This document shows, one piece after another, positions 31,777-39,610 of a DNA stretch of 41,369 nt. Each line of letters begins with the position of its first letter. Position 1 is the stretch's first letter. Both the position numbers and the translations under genes were made by a program. This DNA comes from Candidatus Hydrogenedentota bacterium (GTDB lineage: Bacteria > Hydrogenedentota > Hydrogenedentia > Hydrogenedentales > SLHB01). The notes beneath the pieces were generated by a model. That model saw only the letters and a program-made list of their open reading frames with translations. It was not told where the DNA came from and searched no databases. The stretch is from assembly GCA_016209895.1 (NCBI GenBank), contig JACQVH010000153.1:1-41369 (forward strand). Direction: 5' to 3'.

Positions 31777-32454
31777 ATGACCCGGGACCGGCAATTAAAA
31801 GACTTGGTGTACGAACAATTCGCGCGGATTGGAAAGGCCCTGTCCAGCCCGAAGCGAATCGAGTTGCTCGACGTTTTGTCCCAAGGCAGCCGCCACGTGG
31901 AAGCCCTTTCTTCATTGACGGGCCTTTCGATTGCCAATGCGTCGCAGCACCTGCAGGTGCTGAAGGCGGCGCGACTGGTGGAATCGGAAAGAATGGGTGT
32001 CCAAGTCGCGTACCGGTTGGCCAGCCCTTCCGTGGGGGGCTTTGTCCGAGGATTGCGGCTACTCGCGGAAGAGCGCTTGGCGGAGATCGATCAGACTGTT
32101 GGAACGTTTCTGAAAGACCGCGAAAGGTTTGATCCTGTGGACCGCGAGGAATTGCTCCGGCGCGTGCGGCGGGGCGAAGTCACGGTGTTGGACGTCCGGC
32201 CCGAGGAGGAATACCGGAGCGGGCACTTGCGAGGCGCTCTATCGGTGCCACTCGCCAACATCAAAGCCCGCATGAAAGACCTTCCCGAGGGCCGTGACGT
32301 GGTCGCTTATTGCCGGGGACCATACTGTTTGATGGCCGTCGAGGCCGCGGAAAAGCTTCGCGCAAAAGGTTTCCGGGCATACCGCTTGGATTTGAGCGTG
32401 ACGGACTGGCGGGCGTTGGGATTCAAGATTGAAGGGGCGCCAGGGACACGATGA
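31777..32454 (+). CDS. ArsR-family regulator fused to a rhodanese domain
   Basis: A 225-residue cytosolic protein. Residues about 12-100 form a winged helix of the ArsR type (SPKRIELLDVLSQGSRHVEA, SIANASQHLQVLKAARLVES); the metal-binding ELCVCD motif is absent. Residues about 122-220 are a rhodanese with VLDVRPEEEYRSGHLRGA and the active-site loop YCRGPYC, where Cys179 is the sulfur-carrying residue and Cys184 a second thiol. ArsR-rhodanese proteins occur near sulfur and redox functions. The fused sulfurtransferase is probably the sensor, reporting persulfide or sulfane sulfur. First gene of a coupled three-gene operon. Confidence 0.88.
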   Translation: MTRDRQLKDLVYEQFARIGKALSSPKRIELLDVLSQGSRHVEALSSLTGLSIANASQHLQVLKAARLVESERMGVQVAYRLASPSVGGFVRGLRLLAEERLAEIDQTVGTFLKDRERFDPVDREELLRRVRRGEVTVLDVRPEEEYRSGHLRGALSVPLANIKARMKDLPEGRDVVAYCRGPYCLMAVEAAEKLRAKGFRAYRLDLSVTDWRALGFKIEGAPGTR

Positions 32455-33305
32455 GCAACGAACCGGTCGAGGCAGGGTCTGCGGTTTTCAACGGCGCGCC
32501 ACTGGTGCAGAACAAGCACCACGAGATGCCCTCGGTATTCTCTCCGCAGAGACTGTTAGAAAACGCTCGAAGACAGAAGGGGCTTCCGGCATCACCGGCG
32601 CCGGAAATATGCGTTCTCGACCCCGACGGAGACATCGTTCGGCACTTGCTGCGAAAGGGAGAGGCGACACGTGATCTCTCATGGGCGTGCTATCACACGG
32701 ATTTGTACCGATTCTCCGTGGGCGAAGCCCAGTTGGGCATAATCGGTTGTGCGGTGGGAGGGCCGTTTGCCGTCCTGGTGGCCGAGCAACTCTTTGTTTC
32801 GGGTTGTGAACTCCTGGTGAGCATCACGTCGGCGGGACAAATCCTTCCGGTCCGAAAACCGCCGTACTTCGTTCTCATTGACAAGGCCCTTCGGGATGAA
32901 GGTGTGAGTTACCACTACCTCCCGCCCACCAAGTACGCGAACGCGAATGCCGCGCTGACGGACACCTTTTGTACCCGCTTGGACGACAGTTCCTTGCGCA
33001 TCGAGCGCGGACCAGTCTGGACTACCGATGCGCCGTTTCGGGAGACGGAATCCGCCATCGCCCACGCGCGGACCGAAGGCATCCTCGCCGTCGAAATGGA
33101 AGCGGCGTCTTTATATGCCTTCGCTGAGGCCCGCCAAAAGCCGGTCCTATGTTTCGCCCACGTTACCAACCAAATGGGAGGAGTCGAGTCTGATTTTGAA
33201 AAGGGCGAAGCCGACGGCAGCGTGGACGCGGTACAGCTGTTGGCTTGGGTAGTCAAAGTTTGGCAAGAAATCATCCGGGGCTCTGACCGAGTGATCACGG
33301 TGTAA
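32451..33305 (+). CDS. PNP/UDP-type nucleoside phosphorylase
   Basis: A 284-residue member of the purine/uridine phosphorylase family, which cleaves nucleosides with phosphate to base and ribose-1-phosphate. The core has GCAVGGPFAVLVAEQL, SITSAGQIL and the diagnostic LAVEMEAASLYAFAE, whose VEMEA binds the ribose. The first 50 residues are an extension unlike classical enzymes, which makes the substrate uncertain; methylthioadenosine or related sulfur nucleosides are possible. Start and stop overlap the neighbouring genes by 4 and 1 nt, so it is co-translated with the ArsR-rhodanese regulator. Confidence 0.85.
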   Translation: MSNEPVEAGSAVFNGAPLVQNKHHEMPSVFSPQRLLENARRQKGLPASPAPEICVLDPDGDIVRHLLRKGEATRDLSWACYHTDLYRFSVGEAQLGIIGCAVGGPFAVLVAEQLFVSGCELLVSITSAGQILPVRKPPYFVLIDKALRDEGVSYHYLPPTKYANANAALTDTFCTRLDDSSLRIERGPVWTTDAPFRETESAIAHARTEGILAVEMEAASLYAFAEARQKPVLCFAHVTNQMGGVESDFEKGEADGSVDAVQLLAWVVKVWQEIIRGSDRVITV

Positions 33306-33319
33306 TGGAGGTCCCCGCA

Positions 33320-33892
33320 ATGAAACTGCGTGAAAGCGGAATGCCGGACGAGGTTTTTTGGGAAACCTTACTCGACGTGAAGTTGATTCTCGACCGTTTG
33401 GGAATTGATGACACGCTGCGCGACGTAGTCGAACTGGGCTGCGGCTACGGGACGTTCACGTTGCCGGTCGCGCGGCGCATCGGCGGCACCTTAACGACGC
33501 TCGACATCGAGCCGGACATGGCGGCGAGGACGACCCGCCGGGCGCGTGACGCGGGTCTGAGCAACGTAGTCTGCATGGTGGCCGACGTGGGGGCGGATGG
33601 TTTCGGGGTGGCCCCCGAATCGCAGGACGGATGCCTGCTCTTCAATATTCTCCACTGCGAGGAGCCGGTCCGGCTCCTGGCCGAAGGCGCGCGCACGGTG
33701 CGACCCGGCGGCTCCGTCTTCGTCATTCACTGGCGCTTCGACGCCACGACGCCACGCGGACCCAGTATGGCCATTCGACCCAAGCCCGAAAATATCCTCG
33801 AGTGGGCCGAGCAGATGGGTTTGCTGACCAATTCCAGCGGGGTTCTCGATCTGCCGCCGTGGCACTACGGCATCCGCTTCACCCGCACCTAA
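33320..33892 (+). CDS. class I SAM-dependent methyltransferase
   Basis: A 190-residue Rossmann methyltransferase. VVELGCGYGTFTLPVARRI is motif I (SAM binding), TTLDIEPDMA motif II and LFNILHCEEP motif IV. The end (DLPPWHYGIRFTRT) closes the sheet. ATG 33320 is preferred: GGAGG at 33307-33311 is 8 nt upstream, whereas ATG 33305 only overlaps the previous stop. It resembles small-molecule or thiol/metalloid methyltransferases, but no Cys triad of ArsM type is seen. Third gene of the ArsR-rhodanese operon. Confidence 0.85.
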   Translation: MKLRESGMPDEVFWETLLDVKLILDRLGIDDTLRDVVELGCGYGTFTLPVARRIGGTLTTLDIEPDMAARTTRRARDAGLSNVVCMVADVGADGFGVAPESQDGCLLFNILHCEEPVRLLAEGARTVRPGGSVFVIHWRFDATTPRGPSMAIRPKPENILEWAEQMGLLTNSSGVLDLPPWHYGIRFTRT

Positions 33893-33909
33893 TTGTTCTT
33901 CGCCAACCG

Positions 33910-33938
33910 TTCAGCATTTCTTCAAAATCGTATATAAT
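33910..33938 (+). promoter_or_regulatory. promoter of the MBOAT gene
   Basis: TTCAGC (33910-33915) and a perfect TATAAT (33933-33938) are 17 nt apart. The MBOAT ATG is 37 nt downstream. This separates the acyltransferase from the ArsR-rhodanese operon. Confidence 0.55.
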
Positions 33939-33975
33939 CCCCGGCGAGAAGCGAAAGGACCGTCGCCGCTTAATA

Positions 33976-35427
33976 ATGCTTTTTAACTCGCTGCGTTTTG
34001 TGGTGTTTTTTCCGGTGGTGGTGGGGCTCTATTTTTGGCTGCCGTACCGGTGGCGGTGGGCCATGCTGCTGGTGGCCAGCTATTACTTCTACATGTGCTG
34101 GAGGGCGGAGTATGCGCTGCTGATCCTGTTTTCGACGACGATTGATTATTTTGTCGGGCGCATGATGGGCCGCATCGCCGTGCAATCGAAACGGCGGAAC
34201 TGGCTCGCGCTCAGTCTCGTCACGAATTTCGGACTCCTGTTCGGGTTCAAGTATTTCAATTTCTTCAACGATTCGTTCCGGGAACTCTTCAACCGGTTCA
34301 ACCTCTTCTACGACGTGCCCGCTTTTCAGGTGTTGTTACCGGTGGGCATCTCGTTCTACACGTTCCAGGCGGTCAGCTATACGGTGGACGTGTATCGCGG
34401 GGTGAAAGAGCCGGAGCCGCATTTCGGCATCTTTGCGCTCTACGTGGCCTTTTTTCCGCAGTTGGTGGCGGGGCCCATTGAACGCTCGACGCACCTGCTG
34501 CCGCAGTTTTTCGAGAAACGTGATTTCGACTGGCGGCTGGCCGCGGATGGTCTGCGCCTCATGCTGTGGGGCTTCTTCAAGAAGCTGGTGATTGCGGACC
34601 GGCTGGCGCTGTACGTGCAGGAAGTGTTCGACCATCCGGGACAGTACCAGGGTGGGCCGGTATGGTTGGCGGCGTACTTCTTCGCGATTCAGATTTACTG
34701 CGACTTCTCCGGCTACTCGGATATCGCGATTGGCTCGGCGCAAGTCCTCGGCTACCGGTTGATGGACAATTTCAAACGGCCCTATTTTGCCGATTCGATC
34801 GGTGAGTTCTGGAAACGCTGGCACATCTCCTTGACCACTTGGTTTCGCGACTATGTCTACATTCCGCTGGGCGGCAACCGCGTGGCGCTGCCGCGTTGGC
34901 AGGCCAATATCGTGATCGTGTTTCTGGTGAGCGGGCTGTGGCATGGCGCCAACTGGACGTTTGTGTTCTGGGGCGCCCTGCACGGCACGTACTACCTCGT
35001 TTCGTACTGGACCGCGGCGTTGCGGCAAGTGCTCGTCAGCGTGGTCGGACTGACTCGGCTTCCCAACCTTCACAGAATCGTGCGCGTTCTAATTACGTTT
35101 CACCTGGTGGTGTTCGCTTATATCTTCTTCCGCGCCGAGTCTATCTCGACCGCGTTCGTAATCATCCGTGACCTGTTCGCGCCGGGATTCTCGTGGCCGG
35201 CGTTGCACGTCATGTTGACCCCGACGGACCTGATGGTAGGCTGTCTTGGCGTCGTCGTGCTATTGGTGGCGGAGGCGTTTCTGGAATGGGACCGGCCGGA
35301 CCGCCTGCGGAGCCTGTTCGCGACGGGTCCGCGGTGGTTCCGCTGGGGCTTTTACTACGCCGCCGCGATGAGCATCCTCATCTTCGGCAAGTTCACGTCG
35401 AATCCGTTCATCTACTTTCAGTTTTGA
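33976..35427 (+). CDS. AlgI-like membrane-bound O-acyltransferase (MBOAT)
   Basis: A 483-residue multi-pass inner-membrane protein with at least 10 hydrophobic segments that moves acetyl groups onto exported polysaccharides. It has FFPQLVAGPIERSTHLLPQF, DFSGYSDIAIGSAQVLGY, FWKRWHISLTTWFRDYVYIP (conserved His of the family) and SGLWHGANWTF, which carries the catalytic His. AlgI and PatA are relatives. ATG 33976 is the natural start because MLFNSLRFVVFFPVVVGLYF is the family's first segment; an extension into the methyltransferase gene has no support. The usual AlgJ/SGNH partner is absent here. A heptamer array starts 8 nt after its stop. Confidence 0.93.
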   Translation: MLFNSLRFVVFFPVVVGLYFWLPYRWRWAMLLVASYYFYMCWRAEYALLILFSTTIDYFVGRMMGRIAVQSKRRNWLALSLVTNFGLLFGFKYFNFFNDSFRELFNRFNLFYDVPAFQVLLPVGISFYTFQAVSYTVDVYRGVKEPEPHFGIFALYVAFFPQLVAGPIERSTHLLPQFFEKRDFDWRLAADGLRLMLWGFFKKLVIADRLALYVQEVFDHPGQYQGGPVWLAAYFFAIQIYCDFSGYSDIAIGSAQVLGYRLMDNFKRPYFADSIGEFWKRWHISLTTWFRDYVYIPLGGNRVALPRWQANIVIVFLVSGLWHGANWTFVFWGALHGTYYLVSYWTAALRQVLVSVVGLTRLPNLHRIVRVLITFHLVVFAYIFFRAESISTAFVIIRDLFAPGFSWPALHVMLTPTDLMVGCLGVVVLLVAEAFLEWDRPDRLRSLFATGPRWFRWGFYYAAAMSILIFGKFTSNPFIYFQF

Positions 35428-35435
35428 AAGAAGTT

Positions 35436-35463
35436 CCGAGCAACGAGCAATGAGCAATGAGTA
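35436..35463. repeat. degenerate 7-bp array (ATGAGCA type), 4 units
   Basis: Units CCGAGCA, ACGAGCA, ATGAGCA and ATGAGTA follow the MBOAT stop by 8 nt. They are the same family as 30502-30578, with GAG invariant at positions 3-5. Confidence 0.85.
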
Positions 35464-35478
35464 TTTTGGAAATCAATG

Positions 35479-35518
35479 GAACGCGGATGACACGGATATG
35501 GCGGATTCTCACGGATTC
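35479..35518. repeat. dispersed GACGCGGATT-type element, copy 2
   Basis: A 40-nt stretch starting GAACGCGGATGACACGGAT aligns with 22721-22760 over its full length with several mismatches. It lies between the two heptamer arrays of this convergent junction. Confidence 0.5.
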
Positions 35519-35540
35519 AGCGTTTGCTCAACGAAGAAGA

Positions 35541-35575
35541 CCCTAAACCCGAGACCCGAACCCCGAGACCCGCTC
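35541..35575. repeat. degenerate 7-bp array (CCCGAGA type), 5 units
   Basis: Units CCCTAAA, CCCGAGA, CCCGAAC, CCCGAGA and CCCGCTC are contiguous. The array ends in the stop codon (35574-35576) of the convergent globin gene, as the array at 30585-30633 ends in that of the PP2C gene. Confidence 0.85.
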
Positions 35576-35978
35576 ACAATCCCAGCACGTCTTTCCGGCA
35601 GAGGGTTACGGTTTCCAGGATTCGGGTCGTCAGTTCGGGTCGGACGTTCGCTTCCCGGAGCGCGGCGTCAAAATGGTTGAGAAAGGCCGTGAAGTGTTCG
35701 AACGAGAGACCTTGCTCGACGGCCCCGGCATGCGCCCCCCGGAGTTCCAGGCCGGAATGCTTGTGGGGGCCGCCGGTCACGACGTGTATGAACTCGCGGA
35801 ACTTGCGCTTCACGCGGGACACGTCGGCATGCTCGAAGAAGAAGGCCAGTGCCGGGTCCTCGAGAATCCGGCGGTAGAGAATATCCACGATTTGTTCTAT
35901 GCTCACTTCGCCGCCTAATTCCGTGTACAGTGAATTCACGACGCGCTTCCCGTGGACCGGGACAGAGCCTATAGTCAT
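35574..35978 (-). CDS. truncated hemoglobin, group 1-like
   Basis: A 134-residue 2-on-2 globin, probably for NO or oxygen chemistry in the cytosol. LYTELGGEVSIEQIVDILYRR (first helices), DPALAFFFEHADVSRVKRK (CD loop), the glycine pair in VTGGPHKHSG, and the proximal His83 in LELRGAHAG fit the family, followed by GLSFEHFTAFLNHFDAAL. The first 12 residues are an extra tail, so VNSLYTELGG is an alternative start region. It stands alone; its 3' end abuts a heptamer array. Confidence 0.85.
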   Translation of the reverse strand: MTIGSVPVHGKRVVNSLYTELGGEVSIEQIVDILYRRILEDPALAFFFEHADVSRVKRKFREFIHVVTGGPHKHSGLELRGAHAGAVEQGLSFEHFTAFLNHFDAALREANVRPELTTRILETVTLCRKDVLGL

Positions 35979-36061
35979 CCAATCCCTGAAATCAAGAGGG
36001 CCGACTCCTATTCTGCGAAGGTGATTGATTCAGCTATGCTGTTGGTTTCCAAGGACAGAAA

Positions 36062-37468
36062 ATGAAAATGAGAATACTGAAGATATGCGCGATTCGTCTG
36101 CGAACGGTGGTGCTTGTGACGGGTTTGGTTTTGACTGCGACTACGGTGGCCGGTGAACGTGCACCTTGGCCGCAGTACGAGGCGAATCCGTTTGTGATTC
36201 GGATGGATATCCCGCCGCCGGAGGAGAGTCCGGGCGGAATCGTGACCGCCGACCTGGACGGCGACCATCTGTTGGATTACCTGGTCACGGTACCGGGGCA
36301 CGTCGCTGCCTATGGACATGATGGCAGGACACTTTGGGTCCATGACGTCGCCGTGCGCATCGGCACTTCAGCGGAAGGCGCGGGTCTGCCGGGACACCAC
36401 GGTCCGGGGGTTACGGCGGCAGACATAAACGGGAATGGCCGTACCGAAGTCCTCTACCTGACGCAAGATAGTACCCTGCATGTGGTGCATGGCGCCACCG
36501 GCGAGATACTTTGGACCGCGAGACCGCCTGTCCCGAAAGGGGCGGAACGCTGGGAACATTTGATCGTGGGGAACTTTCGCGGCAAAGGCGACCGGGACTT
36601 GCTGCTTCAGGCGACCAACGCGGAAGGATATCGCATGGGTCGCTATCTCGCCGCGTATGCGCTCGACCGGCTGCGAAAGGGTAATTGGGAGCCGCTGTGG
36701 CAGCGCGACGACTTCATTTCGTGTGCGCACAATGGCGCGCGCATCGCCGACTTGGACGGCGACGGACGCGACGAAGTTCTGGGCGGTACGATCATCGGTC
36801 CGGACGGCGCGCTCCACTATCGGGCCTCGGTGGAGGGTCACCTCGACTCGATTTTCGTTGCGGACGTCCGTCCGGACGTGAAAGGTTTGGAAGTGGTGGC
36901 GCTCGAAGAAGGCGGCAACCACGTCTTCCTCTACAATGCCACGCAGCTTCTTTGGGAAACGGACCATCAACGCTGGGAACCGCAAAATGCCGCCGTCGGT
37001 GAATTTGATCTGGAGCGGCCCGGACTCGAAATCTGGTGTCGCAGCCGGTTCGACACGCATCAGAAGCCCTTCGTGTTCGACGCGCACGGCAAATTCCACT
37101 CCGGCTACGAAATGGATCGGGTCGCGCCGGAGGGTTGGACAGAGAAGGGCGTTGAGGTGATCTGGTCTATCCATTGGACCGGAGAACCGAAACAATTGGC
37201 GGCCGCGAAAGAGCGCCACGAGTCCGGCGACGTCGGCGTGTTCGACCCCATTGGAGGCGCATTTGTGGAGTGCTGGCCGGAGATGGCGGACCGACTATAC
37301 GTGGCCGATGTCTCGGGCGACTGGCGCGAGGAACTCGTGGTGCTCAGCGGGCGCGATCTCCACATCTACCACAATCCCACGCCGAATCCGCGCCCGGACC
37401 AGCCCCGCCTCTGGACGCAACCCCACTACCGGCGCAGCAAGATGACTTGGAATTACTATAGCCCCTGA
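36062..37468 (+). CDS. secreted FG-GAP/VCBS beta-propeller protein
   Basis: A 468-residue exported protein: basic start, hydrophobic VVLVTGLVLTATTVAG (about 16-31) and cleavage before ERAP. Calcium-loop repeats DLDGDHLLDYLV, DINGNGRTEVLY and DLDGDGRDEVLGG are spaced as in FG-GAP propellers, with further Trp-rich blades. The C-terminus ends LWTQPHYRRSKMTWNYYSP. Polysaccharide lyases of family 11 share such propellers, but no catalytic site can be named, so the role (glycan lyase or binding protein) is open. It ends 9 nt from the convergent VapC relic. Confidence 0.7.
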   Translation: MKMRILKICAIRLRTVVLVTGLVLTATTVAGERAPWPQYEANPFVIRMDIPPPEESPGGIVTADLDGDHLLDYLVTVPGHVAAYGHDGRTLWVHDVAVRIGTSAEGAGLPGHHGPGVTAADINGNGRTEVLYLTQDSTLHVVHGATGEILWTARPPVPKGAERWEHLIVGNFRGKGDRDLLLQATNAEGYRMGRYLAAYALDRLRKGNWEPLWQRDDFISCAHNGARIADLDGDGRDEVLGGTIIGPDGALHYRASVEGHLDSIFVADVRPDVKGLEVVALEEGGNHVFLYNATQLLWETDHQRWEPQNAAVGEFDLERPGLEIWCRSRFDTHQKPFVFDAHGKFHSGYEMDRVAPEGWTEKGVEVIWSIHWTGEPKQLAAAKERHESGDVGVFDPIGGAFVECWPEMADRLYVADVSGDWREELVVLSGRDLHIYHNPTPNPRPDQPRLWTQPHYRRSKMTWNYYSP

Positions 37469-37477
37469 TTCCAGTGG

Positions 37478-37823
37478 CTAATCAGCCAGAACAACCTCCG
37501 AAAGCTGAATGATTCGGCATCTTGGTGTGGAAACAAGCGATATATCATTCGTGAGAAGGGACGTGCACTGTTCCTGCGATGCAGTTGCCACATGGACAGC
37601 GTCTGGGAGCTTCAACGACGTTACGGCTCTCAATTCGGCAGCGCCTTCCAATATATCTGCCGTTATCGGAATGATCTCGAAAGCGTCCGTCGGCGTCAGG
37701 AAAGTTTTGTTGAAGAAGAGTCTTAACGATTCCAGCGTGCGGATCAAACCCCTGGACCGCGTAGACTACAATATTTGCATCGAGGTATACGCGGGGCCCG
37801 AGCGCGTCGCTCAGTCTTCCCAC
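37478..37823 (-). pseudogene. VapC-like PIN toxin broken by frameshift and deletion
   Basis: The N-terminal piece (37823 down to about 37690) reads RVYLDANIVVYAVQGFDPHA, with the first PIN Asp. The C-terminal piece in a different frame (about 37700-37478) has FEIIPITADILEGAAELR, LKLPDAVHVATA with the later PIN Asp, and LTNDISL. Between them a frameshift is evident, and the 40 or so residues carrying the conserved Glu are missing. The antitoxin upstream overlaps it by 13 nt and is intact. Confidence 0.7.
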
Positions 37824-38038
37824 GCATCTCGCTCCTGACGGAGAAAGGCGTCCGCTTCTTCCGAAAAAGCAAATGCCCCCTTGCCCGATCCAAAAAGGGA
37901 TCGGTAAGATTGCGCGGCTAGCTTATTCTGCAGAATGATAATTACTTCAGCTTCGGCGCCTTCAGGGAGATCGGGAGATTGCACATTGATGCGGCCCCCG
38001 CTTTGTATCACTACCTTTTTCCGGATGGTGCGTTCCAT
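37811..38038 (-). CDS. antitoxin of the broken VapC (MazE/AbrB-like)
   Basis: A 75-residue protein beginning with a beta-rich segment (KKVVIQSGGRINVQSPDLPEGAEAEVII, in parts) as in swapped-hairpin antitoxins, followed by an acidic tail (FSEEADAFLRQERDAWED) of the VapB type. It overlaps the VapC relic by 13 nt. As the toxin is broken it should be free to decay, but no lesion is seen. It is orphaned or serves a distant toxin. Confidence 0.65.
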   Translation of the reverse strand: MERTIRKKVVIQSGGRINVQSPDLPEGAEAEVIIILQNKLAAQSYRSLFGSGKGAFAFSEEADAFLRQERDAWED

Positions 38039-38155
38039 GCTGAAATTCCTGCTTGAAAAAGAGCCACTGTGAACGAGCTCTAAGTTAGTATAAATGGGGA
38101 AATACGAGGAATCAAAGGTCCTCCAAGTGGATGTTTCGTCAATACGCTTCCGATT

Positions 38156-39571
38156 TCAAAACGACAATAGACAATGCCAGATGTAGAGATTGCCCAGGGC
38201 GTCGAGGTCTTCCCAGATTTTGCGGACGAGTTGCTCGTCGCCGGTGAGGTCGGGTAGTTCGCGGCGCTTGTCGTCCCAGGGGATGCAGACGCCGGGAGCG
38301 ATGCGGGAGCGGTCAATCCAGGCCGGAGACCGTCGCGGTGTCGGTTCGGCCAAGTTTCCCTCGATCCGATATGCAGCGCCGTCATAATTGCCATATTCGC
38401 GGGTGAAGTCGGTCATGGCTCGGACATTCTCGACCCTCGCGTCGTTCTGGACTATGGCGCTGGCGTCCATGACGTACCCGCCGTCGCGCGCCACGCCGTC
38501 AATGAGCGTCTTGCAGTATGCCCGTACTTCGTCCGGGGTCCCATAGGATAGGAGATAATTCGGGACGCCGCCGCTCAGACAAAACTTGTGGCCGAGAACC
38601 CGATGCGCCAGGAAGGGATCGGACCGGTCAATGTGGAACACAATACTTTTGTCGGGGAGTTCGGCGAAACTCTCGAGATGGTCGTTCCAATTGCCTTCCG
38701 CGTAGAACAGTACCTGGTGGCCGCGCGCCCAGATTTCTTCGATGATGGGCTTCAGAGTCGGCCAATAGAGGGTATGGAAATGGTCGCGTGATATGAACGG
38801 CGTGCAGCCGCGGTGCATCCAGAATCCGATGGGGACGTTGCGGTCCGGGTCGGCGCCGGAAAGCGCCATGTGCAGCAGATGCGGCATCAGGGCTTCGCAG
38901 GCGGCGAGCACCTTCTTCGGCTGGTGGATAAGGTCCAAGGTCAGTCCGATGTAGCCGCGCAACTTGTCGGCGATGATATCGAACGGGGCCTTGAAAATGC
39001 CGGCTATAGCGGAGACGGTGCCGCACTCGTCGCGGAGCCGGGCAATTTGCGGACCAAAGGCCGTGAAATAGCTGAGCATGGCCATGCCGCCTTTGAGAAA
39101 CGACAGATTATTGCGGTAACTGTTAGGCTCGCCCGGCGCTTGCACGTCGGCCGATACGCGCGGCAGCCAGACGTTGAAGAGGAAACTGGTCGGGTCGTCA
39201 ATTAGGGCGTCGTACTCGTCGGCGCGCATGAAGGCGTTCTCTTCAGACGGCTCGCGGTACTGAAAGCCGGTGTCAGGCGGCACATGAATGCCGGGGACTC
39301 CGTAGTATTTGAGACCGATCGCCTCCGTCAGTCCGGTCCAGACGTAGACCATGTTAGGGACGGTGGCGTCCCAGTCGAAATCGGCGGCGCACTTGCAGGC
39401 GGCGTCGAAGGCCTTGGTGTAGTCGTGGGTCACTTCTTGGCAGGCGTACCCGGCATACTTGGCGGTAAATTCAGCGACGAACGGCCGGATCGGGATTCGG
39501 TCCGGCTTCTCGTTCCGCAAAGCAGTGATGTACCGTTTCAATCGTTGCGCGTAACGTTGATTCATATCCAT
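38156..39571 (-). CDS. uroporphyrinogen decarboxylase-fold protein
   Basis: A 471-residue URO-D superfamily member (COG0407-like) of the type found as cobamide or methyl-transferring paralogues, longer than true HemE (about 350). It has KPDRIPIRPFVAEF at the start and repeated TIM-barrel strands (IGFWMHRGCTPFISRDHF, VLFYAEGNWNDHL, KFCLSGGVPNYLLSYGTPDE). ATG 39571 is preferred, since GAGGG lies 11 nt upstream; TTG 39592 and ATG 39565 are alternatives. Substrate unknown. It follows the NRAMP-like transporter by 39 nt on the same strand, suggesting joint transport and use of one compound. Confidence 0.75.
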   Translation of the reverse strand: MDMNQRYAQRLKRYITALRNEKPDRIPIRPFVAEFTAKYAGYACQEVTHDYTKAFDAACKCAADFDWDATVPNMVYVWTGLTEAIGLKYYGVPGIHVPPDTGFQYREPSEENAFMRADEYDALIDDPTSFLFNVWLPRVSADVQAPGEPNSYRNNLSFLKGGMAMLSYFTAFGPQIARLRDECGTVSAIAGIFKAPFDIIADKLRGYIGLTLDLIHQPKKVLAACEALMPHLLHMALSGADPDRNVPIGFWMHRGCTPFISRDHFHTLYWPTLKPIIEEIWARGHQVLFYAEGNWNDHLESFAELPDKSIVFHIDRSDPFLAHRVLGHKFCLSGGVPNYLLSYGTPDEVRAYCKTLIDGVARDGGYVMDASAIVQNDARVENVRAMTDFTREYGNYDGAAYRIEGNLAEPTPRRSPAWIDRSRIAPGVCIPWDDKRRELPDLTGDEQLVRKIWEDLDALGNLYIWHCLLSF

Positions 39572-39610
39572 TTGGTCAATTTCCCTCGACAAAAGCTGTG
39601 TGCAAGTACC

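Noticed and set aside
31777..33892. Arsenic resistance operon
   Set aside because: The ArsR-type regulator lacks the metal-binding Cys motif and there is no arsenate reductase, ArsB/Acr3 pump or ArsM-type Cys pattern.
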